Numbered from the stretch's first letter, positions 1 through 8,222 are shown. The stretch: DNA of 64,000 bases from CAJAUT01 sp964502225 (GCA_964502225.1 CAZCUC010000002.1:1-64000); one strand, 5' to 3'. Numbers and translations: made by a program. Notes: a model not told the origin generated them from the sequence alone.

Positions 1-37
1 TTCTATCTTCCGACGTAATAATCAATTTTAACTTTGT

Positions 38-55
38 GTGACCCCATTGGGATTC
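38..55. repeat. Second copy of tRNA-Glu 3' end (18-bp direct repeat)
   Basis: The 18 bases here are identical to 432-449, which form the 3' acceptor strand and part of the T arm of tRNA-Glu. The two copies bracket a 394-bp unit holding one GIY-YIG gene. The copy has no tRNA body attached. This is the arrangement left by integration at, or duplication of, a tRNA 3' end. Confidence 0.85.
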
Positions 56-77
56 TCCACTACGCTCTTCCCACTTC

Positions 78-98
78 GTCCTTCGGACTCCGAGGGAC
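78..98. repeat. Imperfect GC-rich palindrome
   Basis: GTCCTTCGG and its near-complement CCGAGGGAC face each other around ACT, with two mismatches over 21 bp. It lies in the gene-free stretch 56-116 downstream of the GIY-YIG gene. A second small inverted repeat (CCCTC ... GAGGG, 408-431) lies just on the other side of that gene, next to the tRNA. These look like REP-type sequence; no function can be read. Confidence 0.4.
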
Positions 99-116
99 AG
101 GTCGAGCTACGAGGAG

Positions 117-401
117 CTAGTCATCCCTAATATTTGCCTCTTTCGCTACAGCTACAGGAAATTTGAAAAATCGCTTCTTCATGACTGCTATCCCAGATCC
201 TGACTTTAGATACTTTTCGAAGTCCAAAGCCATTGATTGCTCCTCGAAGGCACAATACCACACTAAACGATAGTGTAGATCTGACTTAGTTGATTTTACC
301 TGACCAGATAAGTGGGTTCTGACGCGATTTTTCAAATCAGGAGTATACCCTATGTAATATCGATTCGTGACTGAATTAAATAAGATGTAGGTGTAAAACA
401 T
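117..401 (-). CDS. GIY-YIG endonuclease-like protein
   Basis: A 94-residue single-domain protein of the GIY-YIG family (UPF0213/UvrC-N-like). The N-terminal YTYILFN strand and the YYIGYTPDLKNRV stretch give the YI(L)/YIG signature and the following arginine typical of the catalytic fold. Such short proteins are common in CPR genomes and their substrate is unknown. It is read away from tRNA-Glu on the same strand and lies inside a unit bounded by an 18-bp duplication of the tRNA 3' end, so it may be the cargo of a minimal mobile unit. A second GIY-YIG gene of similar size lies at 28506-28748. Confidence 0.85.
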   Translation of the reverse strand: MFYTYILFNSVTNRYYIGYTPDLKNRVRTHLSGQVKSTKSDLHYRLVWYCAFEEQSMALDFEKYLKSGSGIAVMKKRFFKFPVAVAKEANIRDD

Positions 402-432
402 GCTTGCCCTCGGTAGCTTTAGCGAAAGAGGG

Positions 433-506
433 TGACCCCATTGGGATTCGAACCCAAGTTACCAGGATGAGAACCTGATGTCCTAACCGGGCTGGACGAT
501 GGGGCC
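433..506 (-). tRNA. tRNA-Glu (CTC)
   Basis: A full cloverleaf reads on the minus strand. Acceptor stem GGCCCCA pairs with TGGGGTC (one G-T), the anticodon stem TCAGG/CCTGG encloses loop TTCTCAT with anticodon CTC, and the T arm is TTGGG-TTCGAAT-CCCAA. Discriminator is A at 433. CCA is not encoded, which fits the CCA-adding enzyme gene present at 45787. Confidence 0.95.
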
Positions 507-568
507 CATTTAAATTTTCAAGTGACAATTTGAATTATACCAGACGGTGGGTATGTTATCATCGAGGA

Positions 569-928
569 ATGAAGTTAAATCCACTCACCCCACAAGAGAA
601 AGCTGTGATCGAGGAGAAAGGGACGGAGCGGCCGTTTAGCGGGGAGTACGACAACTTTTACCAACCAGGCATGTATGTTTGCCGCAAATGCGACAACCCA
701 CTGTATAGCTCCAAGACCAAGTTTGATGCTGGGTGCGGGTGGCCGGCGTTTGACGACCACATCGAGGGGTCGGTGCAACAAATCCCAGATTCAGACGGAT
801 CAAGAACCGAGATCCAGTGCGCGAGGTGTGGAGGGCATTTGGGACACATCTTTGTCGGCGAAAAATTAACAGACAAAGATACTCGTCACTGCGTGAATTC
901 GCTGTCGATCAAATTTGTCCCGGAATAA
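569..928 (+). CDS. msrB: Peptide-methionine (R)-S-oxide reductase MsrB
   Basis: Reduces methionine-R-sulfoxide in proteins using a reducing thiol partner. The protein, about 119 residues from the ATG at 569, has both zinc-binding CxxC pairs (CRKC and CARC), the CGWPAF block and the catalytic cysteine in RHCVNS near the C terminus, followed by SLSIKF. An in-frame ATG 13 codons upstream gives an unlikely extension, so 569 is preferred. It converges with the DipZ-like gene with one base between stop codons, and the thioredoxin-type proteins next door are plausible electron donors (inference). Confidence 0.93.
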   Translation: MKLNPLTPQEKAVIEEKGTERPFSGEYDNFYQPGMYVCRKCDNPLYSSKTKFDAGCGWPAFDDHIEGSVQQIPDSDGSRTEIQCARCGGHLGHIFVGEKLTDKDTRHCVNSLSIKFVPE

Positions 929-929
929 T

Positions 930-2534
930 TTAGCCGAAGGTAAAGGCAAAGAGCTCTACCTCTCCCTCTGGGAAAACTAGGCGCAGATTGTGGACGCCCG
1001 GACTGTCTAACTCGACCAAATCGTAGAGCATGTTTTTGGTAACCTCGATAGTTTTGACCAGCTGGTTATCCAGGTAAACCTCAACTGTAGCCTGGCCATC
1101 GATGGGAGTCATGACTAGATGGGCGGATTTGGCATCGAATTTGAGCTCGAGCGTAGCGCCAGATTTTGGGGTTGAGAATTCTGCTTCCCTGCCCCAGTCA
1201 CCCACGAGCTTGAGCCCTGGATAGTCGTCCCACCGAGTAGTCCCAAAGTAGAGCTCGGGGGTGCGACCGTAGGTGCGATAGGTGGGGTTAGCGACTGGGA
1301 TGTTGAGTGATAACAACTCTTGAATCGCAGTCTCCGTCTCGTCGTAGTCACCCTCACCAAAGTGGGTATAGCGGATGTTGCCATCTTGATCGATCAAGTA
1401 CTTGGCTGGCCAATACCTGTTTTTGTATGCTTTCCAGGTAGCAAAGTTATTGTCTTGCATGATGGGATAGGTGATCTCAAAGTCTTTGATGGCCTCATCT
1501 ACGTTGTCCGCATCTTTTTCAAATTCAAATTCGGGGGCGTGAACGCCGATTATTACGAGTCCCTTGTCGCTGTACTTTTCGTGCCAGGATTTGAGATACG
1601 GCAGGGTACGGATACAGTTGATACAGGTGTAGGTCCAAAAGTCTACGAGCACAACTTTGCCCTTTAACTCTTTCATGGTGAGTGGATTGGAGTTAAACCA
1701 CTGTCCACCGACCTTTAGCTCAGGAGCTAGATTGCCAGCTTTTTTAAGGTTAATTGTTGGCTTAGCCATATCCTCTAAACCTTCTTTAACAAATGCCCTA
1801 TCTTCGAACCTTGTGAGGCCGGTGCCGTAGCTAGGGAACTTGGTGAGAATATAAGTCTGAAAGTTGCGGTCGATCCCCAAGTAAATCATGAGCGCAGTGA
1901 GAATCATAATGAGACCAAAAACTTTTTGGATTTTACCGGTGTTGCTGAGCAACCAAGGAACTCGTGTAAACAAACTGCGCCCACTGATAATCACGAGATA
2001 CATAGGGATCGCAGTACCAAGTGAATAGGCGAGCGTGATAAAGAAGGCGTCAGTGGTAACGGTGCCGGTGATAGCGAGCGAGATGACCGAGGCTAAAATG
2101 GGACCAACACAGGGAGTCCAAAGTAATCCGAGCGAGAGGCCGATCACTACCCCGCCCCCAAAGCCAGTCTTCCCACCTGAACTAGGCCCGCCCGATGGCG
2201 AGTCAGGCATAAAGTTGGCGAGGCGGGCAAAAAGTGCCTCTATCATCAGTTGAAACTGGGGGATGATGAGACTAAAGCCAAACAAGGCAATCACTACCAC
2301 CGAAAAATTGCGCAGTGAGTCGGCTGGGATCCCGAGCAGTTTGACTAGAGAAGAGAGGAATAGGGTAAAGAAAGTAAAGCTCAGGATAAAGCCAAACACG
2401 ATGCCATAGGGGCGTTTTTGACTTTTTTTATCGGTCACGGAGGTGGCCAGAATGACTGGTAGGATAGGTAAAATGCAGGGTGAGAGGATGGTGACGATAC
2501 CGGCTAGAAAGGCAAAGAGGATAAGGAGCGACAT
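930..2534 (-). CDS. DipZ-like CcdA-thioredoxin fusion membrane protein
   Basis: Transfers reducing power from cytoplasmic thioredoxin across the membrane to an extracellular thioredoxin-like domain. Residues 1 to about 220 form a six-helix CcdA/DsbD-type module with conserved cysteines in SPCILP and TPCVGP. From about 265 a TlpA-like domain follows with the CINC active site at about 304-307, and the last 110 residues form a beta-rich domain typical of DipZ. About 534 residues from the chosen start. That ATG lies one base after the stop of the upstream thioredoxin-like gene, so the two are translationally coupled; an upstream in-frame start would overlap that gene. Natural substrates may include periplasmic-side disulfides; MsrB next door is cytosolic as no signal is seen. 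Confidence 0.9.
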   Translation of the reverse strand: MSLLILFAFLAGIVTILSPCILPILPVILATSVTDKKSQKRPYGIVFGFILSFTFFTLFLSSLVKLLGIPADSLRNFSVVVIALFGFSLIIPQFQLMIEALFARLANFMPDSPSGGPSSGGKTGFGGGVVIGLSLGLLWTPCVGPILASVISLAITGTVTTDAFFITLAYSLGTAIPMYLVIISGRSLFTRVPWLLSNTGKIQKVFGLIMILTALMIYLGIDRNFQTYILTKFPSYGTGLTRFEDRAFVKEGLEDMAKPTINLKKAGNLAPELKVGGQWFNSNPLTMKELKGKVVLVDFWTYTCINCIRTLPYLKSWHEKYSDKGLVIIGVHAPEFEFEKDADNVDEAIKDFEITYPIMQDNNFATWKAYKNRYWPAKYLIDQDGNIRYTHFGEGDYDETETAIQELLSLNIPVANPTYRTYGRTPELYFGTTRWDDYPGLKLVGDWGREAEFSTPKSGATLELKFDAKSAHLVMTPIDGQATVEVYLDNQLVKTIEVTKNMLYDLVELDSPGVHNLRLVFPEGEVELFAFTFG

Positions 2535-2535
2535 A

Positions 2536-3000
2536 TTATTTGATTTTGGCCAGTAGCTCTTTGACGGAGCCACCGTTCCACTTGGCTATTTCATTCCCGT
2601 CCGCATCGATTTGCACGTAGGTGTGCTGGTAGGTAATGGCGTACTTGGCGGCAAGGGCCTTTTCATCTGCGTCGGTATCTGGATCGTTGTAATTAACCCG
2701 AATTAGTGTGACGTCAGATGGCAACATAGAGACGTTCTTGGTGAAATCGGCATCGGCGGGGATACAAGTCGGACACCAAGAGGCATAAAAGAACAGAACT
2801 CGACGAGTAGACTTTGAACTCTCTAAGACATCTTTTGTATAGGGGAGATATTGTTTGGAGATAGGTGTGGACTCGGTTTTTACCATATCATTAGGGGTTG
2901 GTGAGGGATCCATGACCTGCGTATTATTGCGACGGTAGAGGTAGCTACCGCCCAAGACTAGAGCGAGGACAAAAATAACTAGCAAGAGATTTTTACTCAT
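2536..3000 (-). CDS. Membrane-anchored thioredoxin-like protein
   Basis: A protein of about 154 residues with an N-terminal hydrophobic anchor (residues 5-22) and then a thioredoxin fold carrying the WCPTC redox motif (FYASWCPTCIPADADF). The start at 3000 is set by a strong GGAGG eight bases upstream. It precedes the DipZ-like gene by one base and probably works with it in extracytoplasmic thiol-disulfide exchange. The linker between anchor and domain is rich in Pro, Thr and Ser. The lipobox is absent, so it is likely held by an uncleaved helix. Confidence 0.88.
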   Translation of the reverse strand: MSKNLLLVIFVLALVLGGSYLYRRNNTQVMDPSPTPNDMVKTESTPISKQYLPYTKDVLESSKSTRRVLFFYASWCPTCIPADADFTKNVSMLPSDVTLIRVNYNDPDTDADEKALAAKYAITYQHTYVQIDADGNEIAKWNGGSVKELLAKIK

Positions 3001-3077
3001 ACGTAATACCTCCAAGATTGATTACTGAGACCATCATATACAATCTGAGGTAAGTATGCGAGTTTGCCAAATCTAGC

Positions 3078-3695
3078 CTAGAATCCGAGGGATTCTTTGA
3101 CGATGATCATCTTCACTTTGCGACCGATCATGGGACTCTCCCCTTTGAAAATGACAATTTTGTTGAGGGCGGTAGGGGCGCCGTAGGCTTTGAGTGAACG
3201 CTCATTCTCAAGTGGGACCACATATTCCTCGAGTCGTTTGAGAGCTTCACTTAAGGTTGGGACGATCTTTTGAGCACCAACTACAAAGAGTAAATTCTGC
3301 GAGGTGAAGACAATGTGTGGGAGCTGACTGCCAGTGTTGCTGGCTACCACAAATTCACCAGTCTCTGAGAGGGCATGAACGCTACCTAGATAATAGTCAG
3401 AGAGAGCTGATTCTTTTCTTAATTTGCCCTGTTTGGCTGGATCACTCTCTGCTAGGATTGCTTCGTGGAGATTGTTCCATCCGTGCTTGCCTGATTTTAA
3501 GTAGTCGACAAAGCCGATTTCTATAAGAGTAGTAGAACTACCATTCATCACCGAGACACCTGAGGGAATAAGCTCTTTAATTTTCTCTAGAGCACCTGTT
3601 TTGGTGTCTACAACAACTGCCTCGATATTGTGCTTGGCCAATTCACCAATAGTTGTTTGAATACTTTCATTACTTGCTAGCTGGTTGTACTGCAT
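3078..3695 (-). CDS. LUD-domain protein (LutC/YkgG-like)
   Basis: 205 residues of the LUD (DUF162) family, related to the LutC subunit of lactate-utilisation systems. Seen features are the N-terminal helix, the NGSSTTLIEIGF block and SNTGSQLPHIVFTSQNLLFVVGA, which match the family core. LutA and LutB partners are absent here, so lactate oxidation cannot be claimed. It lies 11 bases after an ArsR-type regulator and upstream of two thioredoxin-type genes, with its own GGAG site six bases before the ATG. A redox-linked role is inferred from this context only. Confidence 0.8.
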   Translation of the reverse strand: MQYNQLASNESIQTTIGELAKHNIEAVVVDTKTGALEKIKELIPSGVSVMNGSSTTLIEIGFVDYLKSGKHGWNNLHEAILAESDPAKQGKLRKESALSDYYLGSVHALSETGEFVVASNTGSQLPHIVFTSQNLLFVVGAQKIVPTLSEALKRLEEYVVPLENERSLKAYGAPTALNKIVIFKGESPMIGRKVKMIIVKESLGF

Positions 3696-3706
3696 GATTC
3701 TCTCCT

Positions 3707-4000
3707 TCAGCTTCGTTCAGGACGATGCTTTATGTCGGTTGTGAGTTTTTTTAATAAATCGAGAATATAAGCATTGTTGACGGTGTAGAAAACTTCTTGT
3801 CCCCGACGCACGGAGCTCACCAAATTGGAGCTTTTGAGGGTTTTTAAGTGCTGAGAAACTAAGGGTTGGGAAAGACGAGTGATTGCAACTAGCTCGGAAA
3901 CGGTTCGTTCACCTTTGAGGAGCGATTCGATAATAGTATAGCGAGTGGCATTGCCGATACCTTTACCAAATTTTTCGATTTCGTCACATAAAGCAGACAT
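3707..4000 (-). CDS. ArsR-family transcriptional regulator
   Basis: A 97-residue winged-helix protein. The core LVAITRLSQPLVSQHLKTLK is the ArsR recognition helix region and RRGQEVFYTV is the wing. No obvious metal-binding Cys cluster is present apart from one N-terminal Cys, so it may sense something other than a metal. It is the first gene of a run that continues with the LUD protein, thioredoxin-like protein and DipZ-like protein. A -10-like TAATAT ends six bases before the ATG, and an imperfect dyad covers this promoter, which suggests leaderless, self-repressed expression. Confidence 0.9.
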   Translation of the reverse strand: MSALCDEIEKFGKGIGNATRYTIIESLLKGERTVSELVAITRLSQPLVSQHLKTLKSSNLVSSVRRGQEVFYTVNNAYILDLLKKLTTDIKHRPERS

Positions 4001-4026
4001 ATAGAGATATTAGCATATTCTTATAT
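3999..4026. promoter_or_regulatory. Imperfect dyad over the ArsR gene promoter
   Basis: Twelve-base arms ATATAGAGATAT and ATATTCTTATAT face each other across a 4-base centre, with nine of twelve positions symmetric. The dyad covers the -10-like element and the first base of the start codon of the ArsR gene. This is the usual place and shape for an ArsR operator. Confidence 0.6.
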
Positions 4027-4040
4027 GTTATGCAAGCGAT

Positions 4041-4334
4041 TTAGTTGATGGTGGCGCCGACAAAGTCGATCATGGGGAAACGGAGGCGTACTTCCCCCCA
4101 GAACTTTTCCGATAGGCGCTGAGAATAGGTGGCATTTTTGCCCCGCTCCATCCGACCACAAAGCTTGCGATCCCAATCTTCGATGATGCGCCTCACCACT
4201 GCGCCCTGCTCGTTGAAGACTACTTGGTTGGCTTTTTTGTTCGCTTTGTAGAGATCATGGATAAACTGAAATTCGTCAAAAACGGCCTTGTTTTCGTCAC
4301 ACATTTGTTTGAAGTATTCCTTGAACTTGATCAT
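4041..4334 (-). CDS. Hypothetical protein
   Basis: A 97-residue, mostly helical, charged protein with no motif I recognise. Its ATG overlaps the stop of the upstream membrane-protein gene by four bases (ATGA), which supports it as a real, co-translated gene. It has a KKANQVVFNEQG stretch and several Trp/Arg positions that could fit nucleic-acid binding, but this is not evidence of function. It ends 40 bases before the ArsR start. Confidence 0.7.
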   Translation of the reverse strand: MIKFKEYFKQMCDENKAVFDEFQFIHDLYKANKKANQVVFNEQGAVVRRIIEDWDRKLCGRMERGKNATYSQRLSEKFWGEVRLRFPMIDFVGATIN

Positions 4335-4783
4335 ACGAGGAATTTTTTAGATTTTTCGCCTAGTGCCATCATAGACATACCCTGGGCCATGTCTAGTACA
4401 GCGGCAAATAGGAGGATCACAAACCACGATGAGAAGCCGAGACCGAGGTTATCGGCAAACCGAGAGATGCACCAAAGTGAGACAAAGTTGACTACCAGGT
4501 AAGTACCCATCCACTGCTTGGGAGTAAAGACTACTTTGTTTTTCCATTCATATATCGTGACCAGGAGCATGACAAAGATACTGATCATAGTAAACTTGAA
4601 CATGCTGTGGTACATAGCCCACCAGTGTGAGATGGAAGCAGTGCCTAGGACGATATTTTCGGGGAAAAACATATTGGCCAAGTGGAGCACCAAGTTGTTG
4701 ACGATAAAGAGAGTGATAAAGCTATAAATTATCATCAGTCCGTGCTGAGCTTGGACTTTTTCTTTTGAGAGTGCGATGGACAT
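4331..4783 (-). CDS. Four-helix membrane protein of unknown function
   Basis: About 150 residues from the ATG at 4783, chosen because GGAGG lies six bases upstream. Four hydrophobic segments are visible (YSFITLFIVNNLVLHL; FKFTMISIFVMLLV; TYLVVNFVSLWCI; SWFVILLFAAVLDMA). The spacing resembles small conserved CPR membrane proteins. It is coupled by a four-base overlap to the next hypothetical gene, and probably forms a two-gene unit with it. No family could be named. Confidence 0.75.
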   Translation of the reverse strand: MSIALSKEKVQAQHGLMIIYSFITLFIVNNLVLHLANMFFPENIVLGTASISHWWAMYHSMFKFTMISIFVMLLVTIYEWKNKVVFTPKQWMGTYLVVNFVSLWCISRFADNLGLGFSSWFVILLFAAVLDMAQGMSMMALGEKSKKFLV

Positions 4784-4867
4784 AAATGACCTCCAATGTA
4801 TGTAATAAACATAGTGTAACATTTTTTGCCTATATACAAGTCGCTAGATAAGAGTAGGGTGGAGGCA

Positions 4868-5044
4868 ATGCCTCCTATAATCGAAAAAGAGAGAATCAAT
4901 CCTAATTTACCATACCATCAATGGGTTGCGGCGTTTATAGCTATGTGTGAAAGGCACGATAAGTTTATTAAATCTTTACAACAAAAGCCGATTACTGACC
5001 TAGTTATACCAGCGCCAGATGTAGTACCTCCGAAACTTCCTTGA
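4868..5044 (+). CDS. Possible small hydrophilic protein
   Basis: An open frame of 58 codons (or 72 from an upstream ATG at 4826) fills the 220-base gap between the membrane-protein gene and lon, overlapping the lon 3' end by 41 bases. The sequence (PYHQWVAAFIAMCERHDKF) looks protein-like but matches no family I know. The first bases form a 7-1-7 palindrome, GGAGGCA-A-TGCCTCC, that contains the ATG and could instead be a regulatory or repeat sequence. Treat as tentative. Confidence 0.35.
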   Translation: MPPIIEKERINPNLPYHQWVAAFIAMCERHDKFIKSLQQKPITDLVIPAPDVVPPKLP

Positions 5045-7358
5045 CTGGGTGGAACTTGAGATCATTCTTTACTTCCTCGGGGATTTTTTCGAGATCTTTG
5101 GTATTTTCCCAGGGATGAATGATCTCTTTGAGTCCGGCAGTGTGGGCGGCAATGACTTTTTCTTTAAGGCCGCCGATTTCTAACACCCGACCACGTAAGG
5201 TGACCTCACCCGTCATACCGATGTGCTTTTTGACTGCGCGCCCAGTGAGCGCAGAGACAATGGCAGTCGTCATGGTGACACCAGCAGAGGGACCGTCTTT
5301 GGGGACTGCACCTTCTGGGACGTGGATATGGAGATCGATAGTTTTGTAAAAATCACTCTTTAAGCCAAAGTCCTTGTAGTGGGAACGGACATAAGTGTAG
5401 GCGGCTTGAGCACTCTCTTTCATGACCTCTCCCAGCTGTCCAGTGATTTGTACTCCACCTTTACCTGGCATAGTCGAGACTTCGATAAACAAAATCTCCC
5501 CGCCTACGCTAGTCCAGGCTAGGCCAGTTGCCATACCAACGGGATTCTTTTTCTCGGCGATTGTGGAATTGTATTTGGTAGGTCCAAGATAATTGTGGAG
5601 TGCTTGAGGGGTAGAAATTAGTGAGTTTTTGAGAGGTTTTTTTGGACTACTGGCAAGTTTTTTGGCGACTTTGCGGGCGACCTTGGCTAGCTCGCGTTCG
5701 AGGGAGCGAACTCCAGCCTCGCGAGTGTACTTTGAGATAATCTCTTTGATAATAGTGTCGCTTAGCTTGAGATTTTTGGCAGAAAGAGCGTTTTTTTCGA
5801 TCACTTTGGGCAGTAAGTATTTTTTGGCGATGTGGAATTTTTCGATCCGCGTATAGCCAGAGAATCTGATAATTTCTAAACGATCACGCAGAGCCGAAGG
5901 GATAGTGTCGAGGACGTTGGCGGTCGCAATAAACATGGCTTTTGAGAGATCCATGTTTAGCTCGAGATAGTGGTCAGAAAATTCTTTGTTTTGCTCAGGA
6001 TCGAGAGCTTCTAAGAGCGCGGCAGAAGGATCACCCCGAAAATCGTTGCCAATTTTGTCGATTTCGTCGAGCATAAAGACTGGGTTCATAGTGCCGGCTT
6101 GGTTGATCCCTTCGATAATACGACCTGGCATCGCACCGACATAGGTCTTGCGATGACCTCGAATCTCAGCTTCGTCGCGGATGCCGCCCAGGGATATTTT
6201 GACAAATTTGCGTTTGAGCGAACGCGCGATAGATTTACCCAGGCTGGTTTTACCGACCCCTGGTGGGCCGACAAAACAAAGGATTGTGGGGAGGGCGGAG
6301 TTTTGCGATTTGGCTCGTTTGAGCTTCATGACTGCCAAGTATTCGAGTATGCGCTCTTTGATTTCTTCCAGACCGTAGTGATCTTCGTTTAATACTTTTT
6401 CGGCAGTCTTGAGCGAGACATGGTCAGCACTCAGTTTGCCCCAGGGCAGTTCGGCTACAGTCTCGAGCCAGGTGCGAATATAGCCAGTCTCTGGGTTGTT
6501 GGGTGACATGCGATCGAGGCGCTCAAATTCTTTGTGAACTTTGGCTTTGGCTTTACTAGATAGTGGTAGGTTGTGTAATGACTCGTGGAGTTCGTCGAGG
6601 TCACTGTCTATATCATCTACTTCGCCTAGCTCAGCTTTGATAGTGTTCATTCTCTCGCGCAAAACTGCTTCTTTCATATGTTTACTAAATTTTTCTTGTG
6701 TTTTGTTGGCGATGGTTTTTTCGATTTCTAGAACTTTTAGTTCTTTGGCGAGGAGAGCATTGATTTGGTAGAGTCGTTTTTGAACATCGAGGATCTCTAA
6801 GATCTTTTGGCGGTCGTCTAAACCAACGGTCAAAGTGGCCGCGATCTGATCGCCCAACTCACTAATGCTGACGCCAGACATGAGACGCATAAAATTGGTA
6901 AATTCTACCGATTTGCCTAGGTTGACTGCTTCGCGGAATTGGGTGGTTAAGTGGCGACCAAGAGCTTCGAGCTCGGGAGAGTTGTGAAAAGTCTCTTCGA
7001 GCTCTATTACTTCGACAATCTGGACGGGAGTCTCTGACACGATGGACTGGAGTTTGATGCGAGCAATCCCCCTGACTAGGGCATTGAGCTCCCCGTCTGT
7101 CTTGAGGGTACGCTCGACTACGCAGAGGGTGCCTAGATCATAGAGGTCTTTGAGTTCGGGGTTTTCGATTTTGCCATCTTTTTGCGTAAAAAGAGCGACA
7201 TATTTATCCTTGGAGAGAGCTGATTCAACGGCTAAAATAGATTTTTTGCGACCAAAGGTGAGCACAACCTCGTTGGTTGGATAGACGACAACGTCTCGGA
7301 CAGGAATGAGGGGTATTTGATGGGTAACCGTTGGTTTGACTGGGACTAGATTGTTCAT
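5004..7358 (-). CDS. lon: ATP-dependent protease Lon
   Basis: 784 residues, the normal bacterial length. The N-terminal substrate-binding LON domain (about 12-205) is followed by a coiled-coil region, an AAA+ module with Walker A GPPGVGKT at 364-371 and Walker B VFMLDEID, and a C-terminal protease domain with catalytic Ser691 in KDGPSAG and Lys734 in LKEKVIAA. It degrades misfolded and regulatory proteins in the cytosol. A CIRCE-type inverted repeat lies three bases upstream of the start codon, so expression is probably controlled by the heat-shock repressor HrcA. Confidence 0.97.
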   Translation of the reverse strand: MNNLVPVKPTVTHQIPLIPVRDVVVYPTNEVVLTFGRKKSILAVESALSKDKYVALFTQKDGKIENPELKDLYDLGTLCVVERTLKTDGELNALVRGIARIKLQSIVSETPVQIVEVIELEETFHNSPELEALGRHLTTQFREAVNLGKSVEFTNFMRLMSGVSISELGDQIAATLTVGLDDRQKILEILDVQKRLYQINALLAKELKVLEIEKTIANKTQEKFSKHMKEAVLRERMNTIKAELGEVDDIDSDLDELHESLHNLPLSSKAKAKVHKEFERLDRMSPNNPETGYIRTWLETVAELPWGKLSADHVSLKTAEKVLNEDHYGLEEIKERILEYLAVMKLKRAKSQNSALPTILCFVGPPGVGKTSLGKSIARSLKRKFVKISLGGIRDEAEIRGHRKTYVGAMPGRIIEGINQAGTMNPVFMLDEIDKIGNDFRGDPSAALLEALDPEQNKEFSDHYLELNMDLSKAMFIATANVLDTIPSALRDRLEIIRFSGYTRIEKFHIAKKYLLPKVIEKNALSAKNLKLSDTIIKEIISKYTREAGVRSLERELAKVARKVAKKLASSPKKPLKNSLISTPQALHNYLGPTKYNSTIAEKKNPVGMATGLAWTSVGGEILFIEVSTMPGKGGVQITGQLGEVMKESAQAAYTYVRSHYKDFGLKSDFYKTIDLHIHVPEGAVPKDGPSAGVTMTTAIVSALTGRAVKKHIGMTGEVTLRGRVLEIGGLKEKVIAAHTAGLKEIIHPWENTKDLEKIPEEVKNDLKFHPVKEVSEVLHLALV

Positions 7359-7361
7359 AGC

Positions 7362-7388
7362 TTAGCAGTTTACACAATGGAGTGCTAA
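7362..7388 (-). promoter_or_regulatory. CIRCE-type heat-shock operator upstream of lon
   Basis: In the lon direction the sequence is TTAGCACTC, nine bases, then AACTGCTAA. CIRCE is TTAGCACTC-N9-GAGTGCTAA, so the first arm is perfect, the spacer length is exact and the second arm has two changes. It sits three bases before the lon ATG and overlaps the stop codon of the gene upstream. HrcA, which binds CIRCE, is not in this window. Confidence 0.82.
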
Positions 7389-8182
7389 GCGTCAAGCTTG
7401 TCACCTACCTTGATCCCAAAGTGATCGGCGGCAGATTTGCCCTGAACAACGATTTCGATAAACCGCTTATCGCGGTAACCGCTTGAGCCAACGATGATGC
7501 CGGGTTCCCCATTTGGAACATCTTTGAGACGATCAAAACACAAAATTTCGCCCCATTGAGTCTTGATCTTTTTGCCTGCCTGATGGCCAATATCAGAGGC
7601 CCAGGCAGTGGTCTTGCAGTTGCCAAAGTTGTCGATATACCAGACAGCCAGGGGGGCTGGCAAAAAATCGGAGAGCGGATGAATATCGCTTGGCAGATCG
7701 ATCCCGTTCATATACCACTTAGCTACCCGCGGCAAAAACTCGTAACTACGGAACTGAGTGTTGGTGATTGGGTGGCGGAGATGTTCGGCTAGCTTGCCAT
7801 GTTTGATCATGGCATCGAGGACGGTGGGGATGTCGTAAACTTCGATTTCTTTGGCGAGGCCATATTTGTGGACGAGAGAGAGGGTAGCTCCGTCTACGGT
7901 AGTAAAGATGTGGGTGTTTTGATATTTGATGTGACCAAAGGGTGTACCGTTTGGCCATTTTTTGGCTTTGCCATGACGAGGGGCGACGTTGGCAATAATG
8001 ATACCTGGCTCATCCATGGCGGCATCGATGGTATCGATAATAACCCCGCTAGCTTCGAGATCGGCGTAGTTGCCGACTGCAACTGGACTGATATGAGTAG
8101 CTGGGAAAAAGGTGGCGGCGCGGACCACCTGACGATTCATGGTAAGCGGGTCGTGGCAATCATTGATAATAGTGACGTACAT
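7385..8182 (-). CDS. SAM hydroxide adenosyltransferase-like protein (DUF62)
   Basis: 265 residues resembling the DUF62 family, whose members hydrolyse S-adenosylmethionine to adenosine and methionine. The region PNGTPFGHIKYQNTHIFTT followed by VDGATLSLV aligns with the family's substrate loop, and WYIDNFGNCKTTA with the conserved YIDRFGN block that opens the C-terminal beta-barrel. The N-terminal motif (IINDCHDPLTMNRQ) is divergent, so catalysis is not certain. A -10-like TAGGAT lies seven bases before the ATG. Its stop codon overlaps the CIRCE element of lon. Confidence 0.75.
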   Translation of the reverse strand: MYVTIINDCHDPLTMNRQVVRAATFFPATHISPVAVGNYADLEASGVIIDTIDAAMDEPGIIIANVAPRHGKAKKWPNGTPFGHIKYQNTHIFTTVDGATLSLVHKYGLAKEIEVYDIPTVLDAMIKHGKLAEHLRHPITNTQFRSYEFLPRVAKWYMNGIDLPSDIHPLSDFLPAPLAVWYIDNFGNCKTTAWASDIGHQAGKKIKTQWGEILCFDRLKDVPNGEPGIIVGSSGYRDKRFIEIVVQGKSAADHFGIKVGDKLDA

Positions 8183-8185
8183 GAT

Positions 8186-8222
8186 TTAAATCCTAAATCA
8201 CAAATTCTCAAATCCTAAATAT
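8186..8222. repeat. AT-rich intergenic repeat (AAATCCTAAAT / AAATTCTCAAAT type)
   Basis: The gap between two genes holds AAATCCTAAATC, AAATTCTCAAAT and a second AAATCCTAAAT in tandem. The same two words recur in the gaps at 40492-40522 and, shortened, at 49796-49812. It overlaps the inferred promoter of the DUF62 gene. Confidence 0.6.

Noticed and set aside
4826..4867. Upstream start for the small plus-strand frame at 4868
   Set aside because: No promoter or ribosome site supports it, and the frame itself is doubtful because of the palindrome at its start and its overlap with lon.
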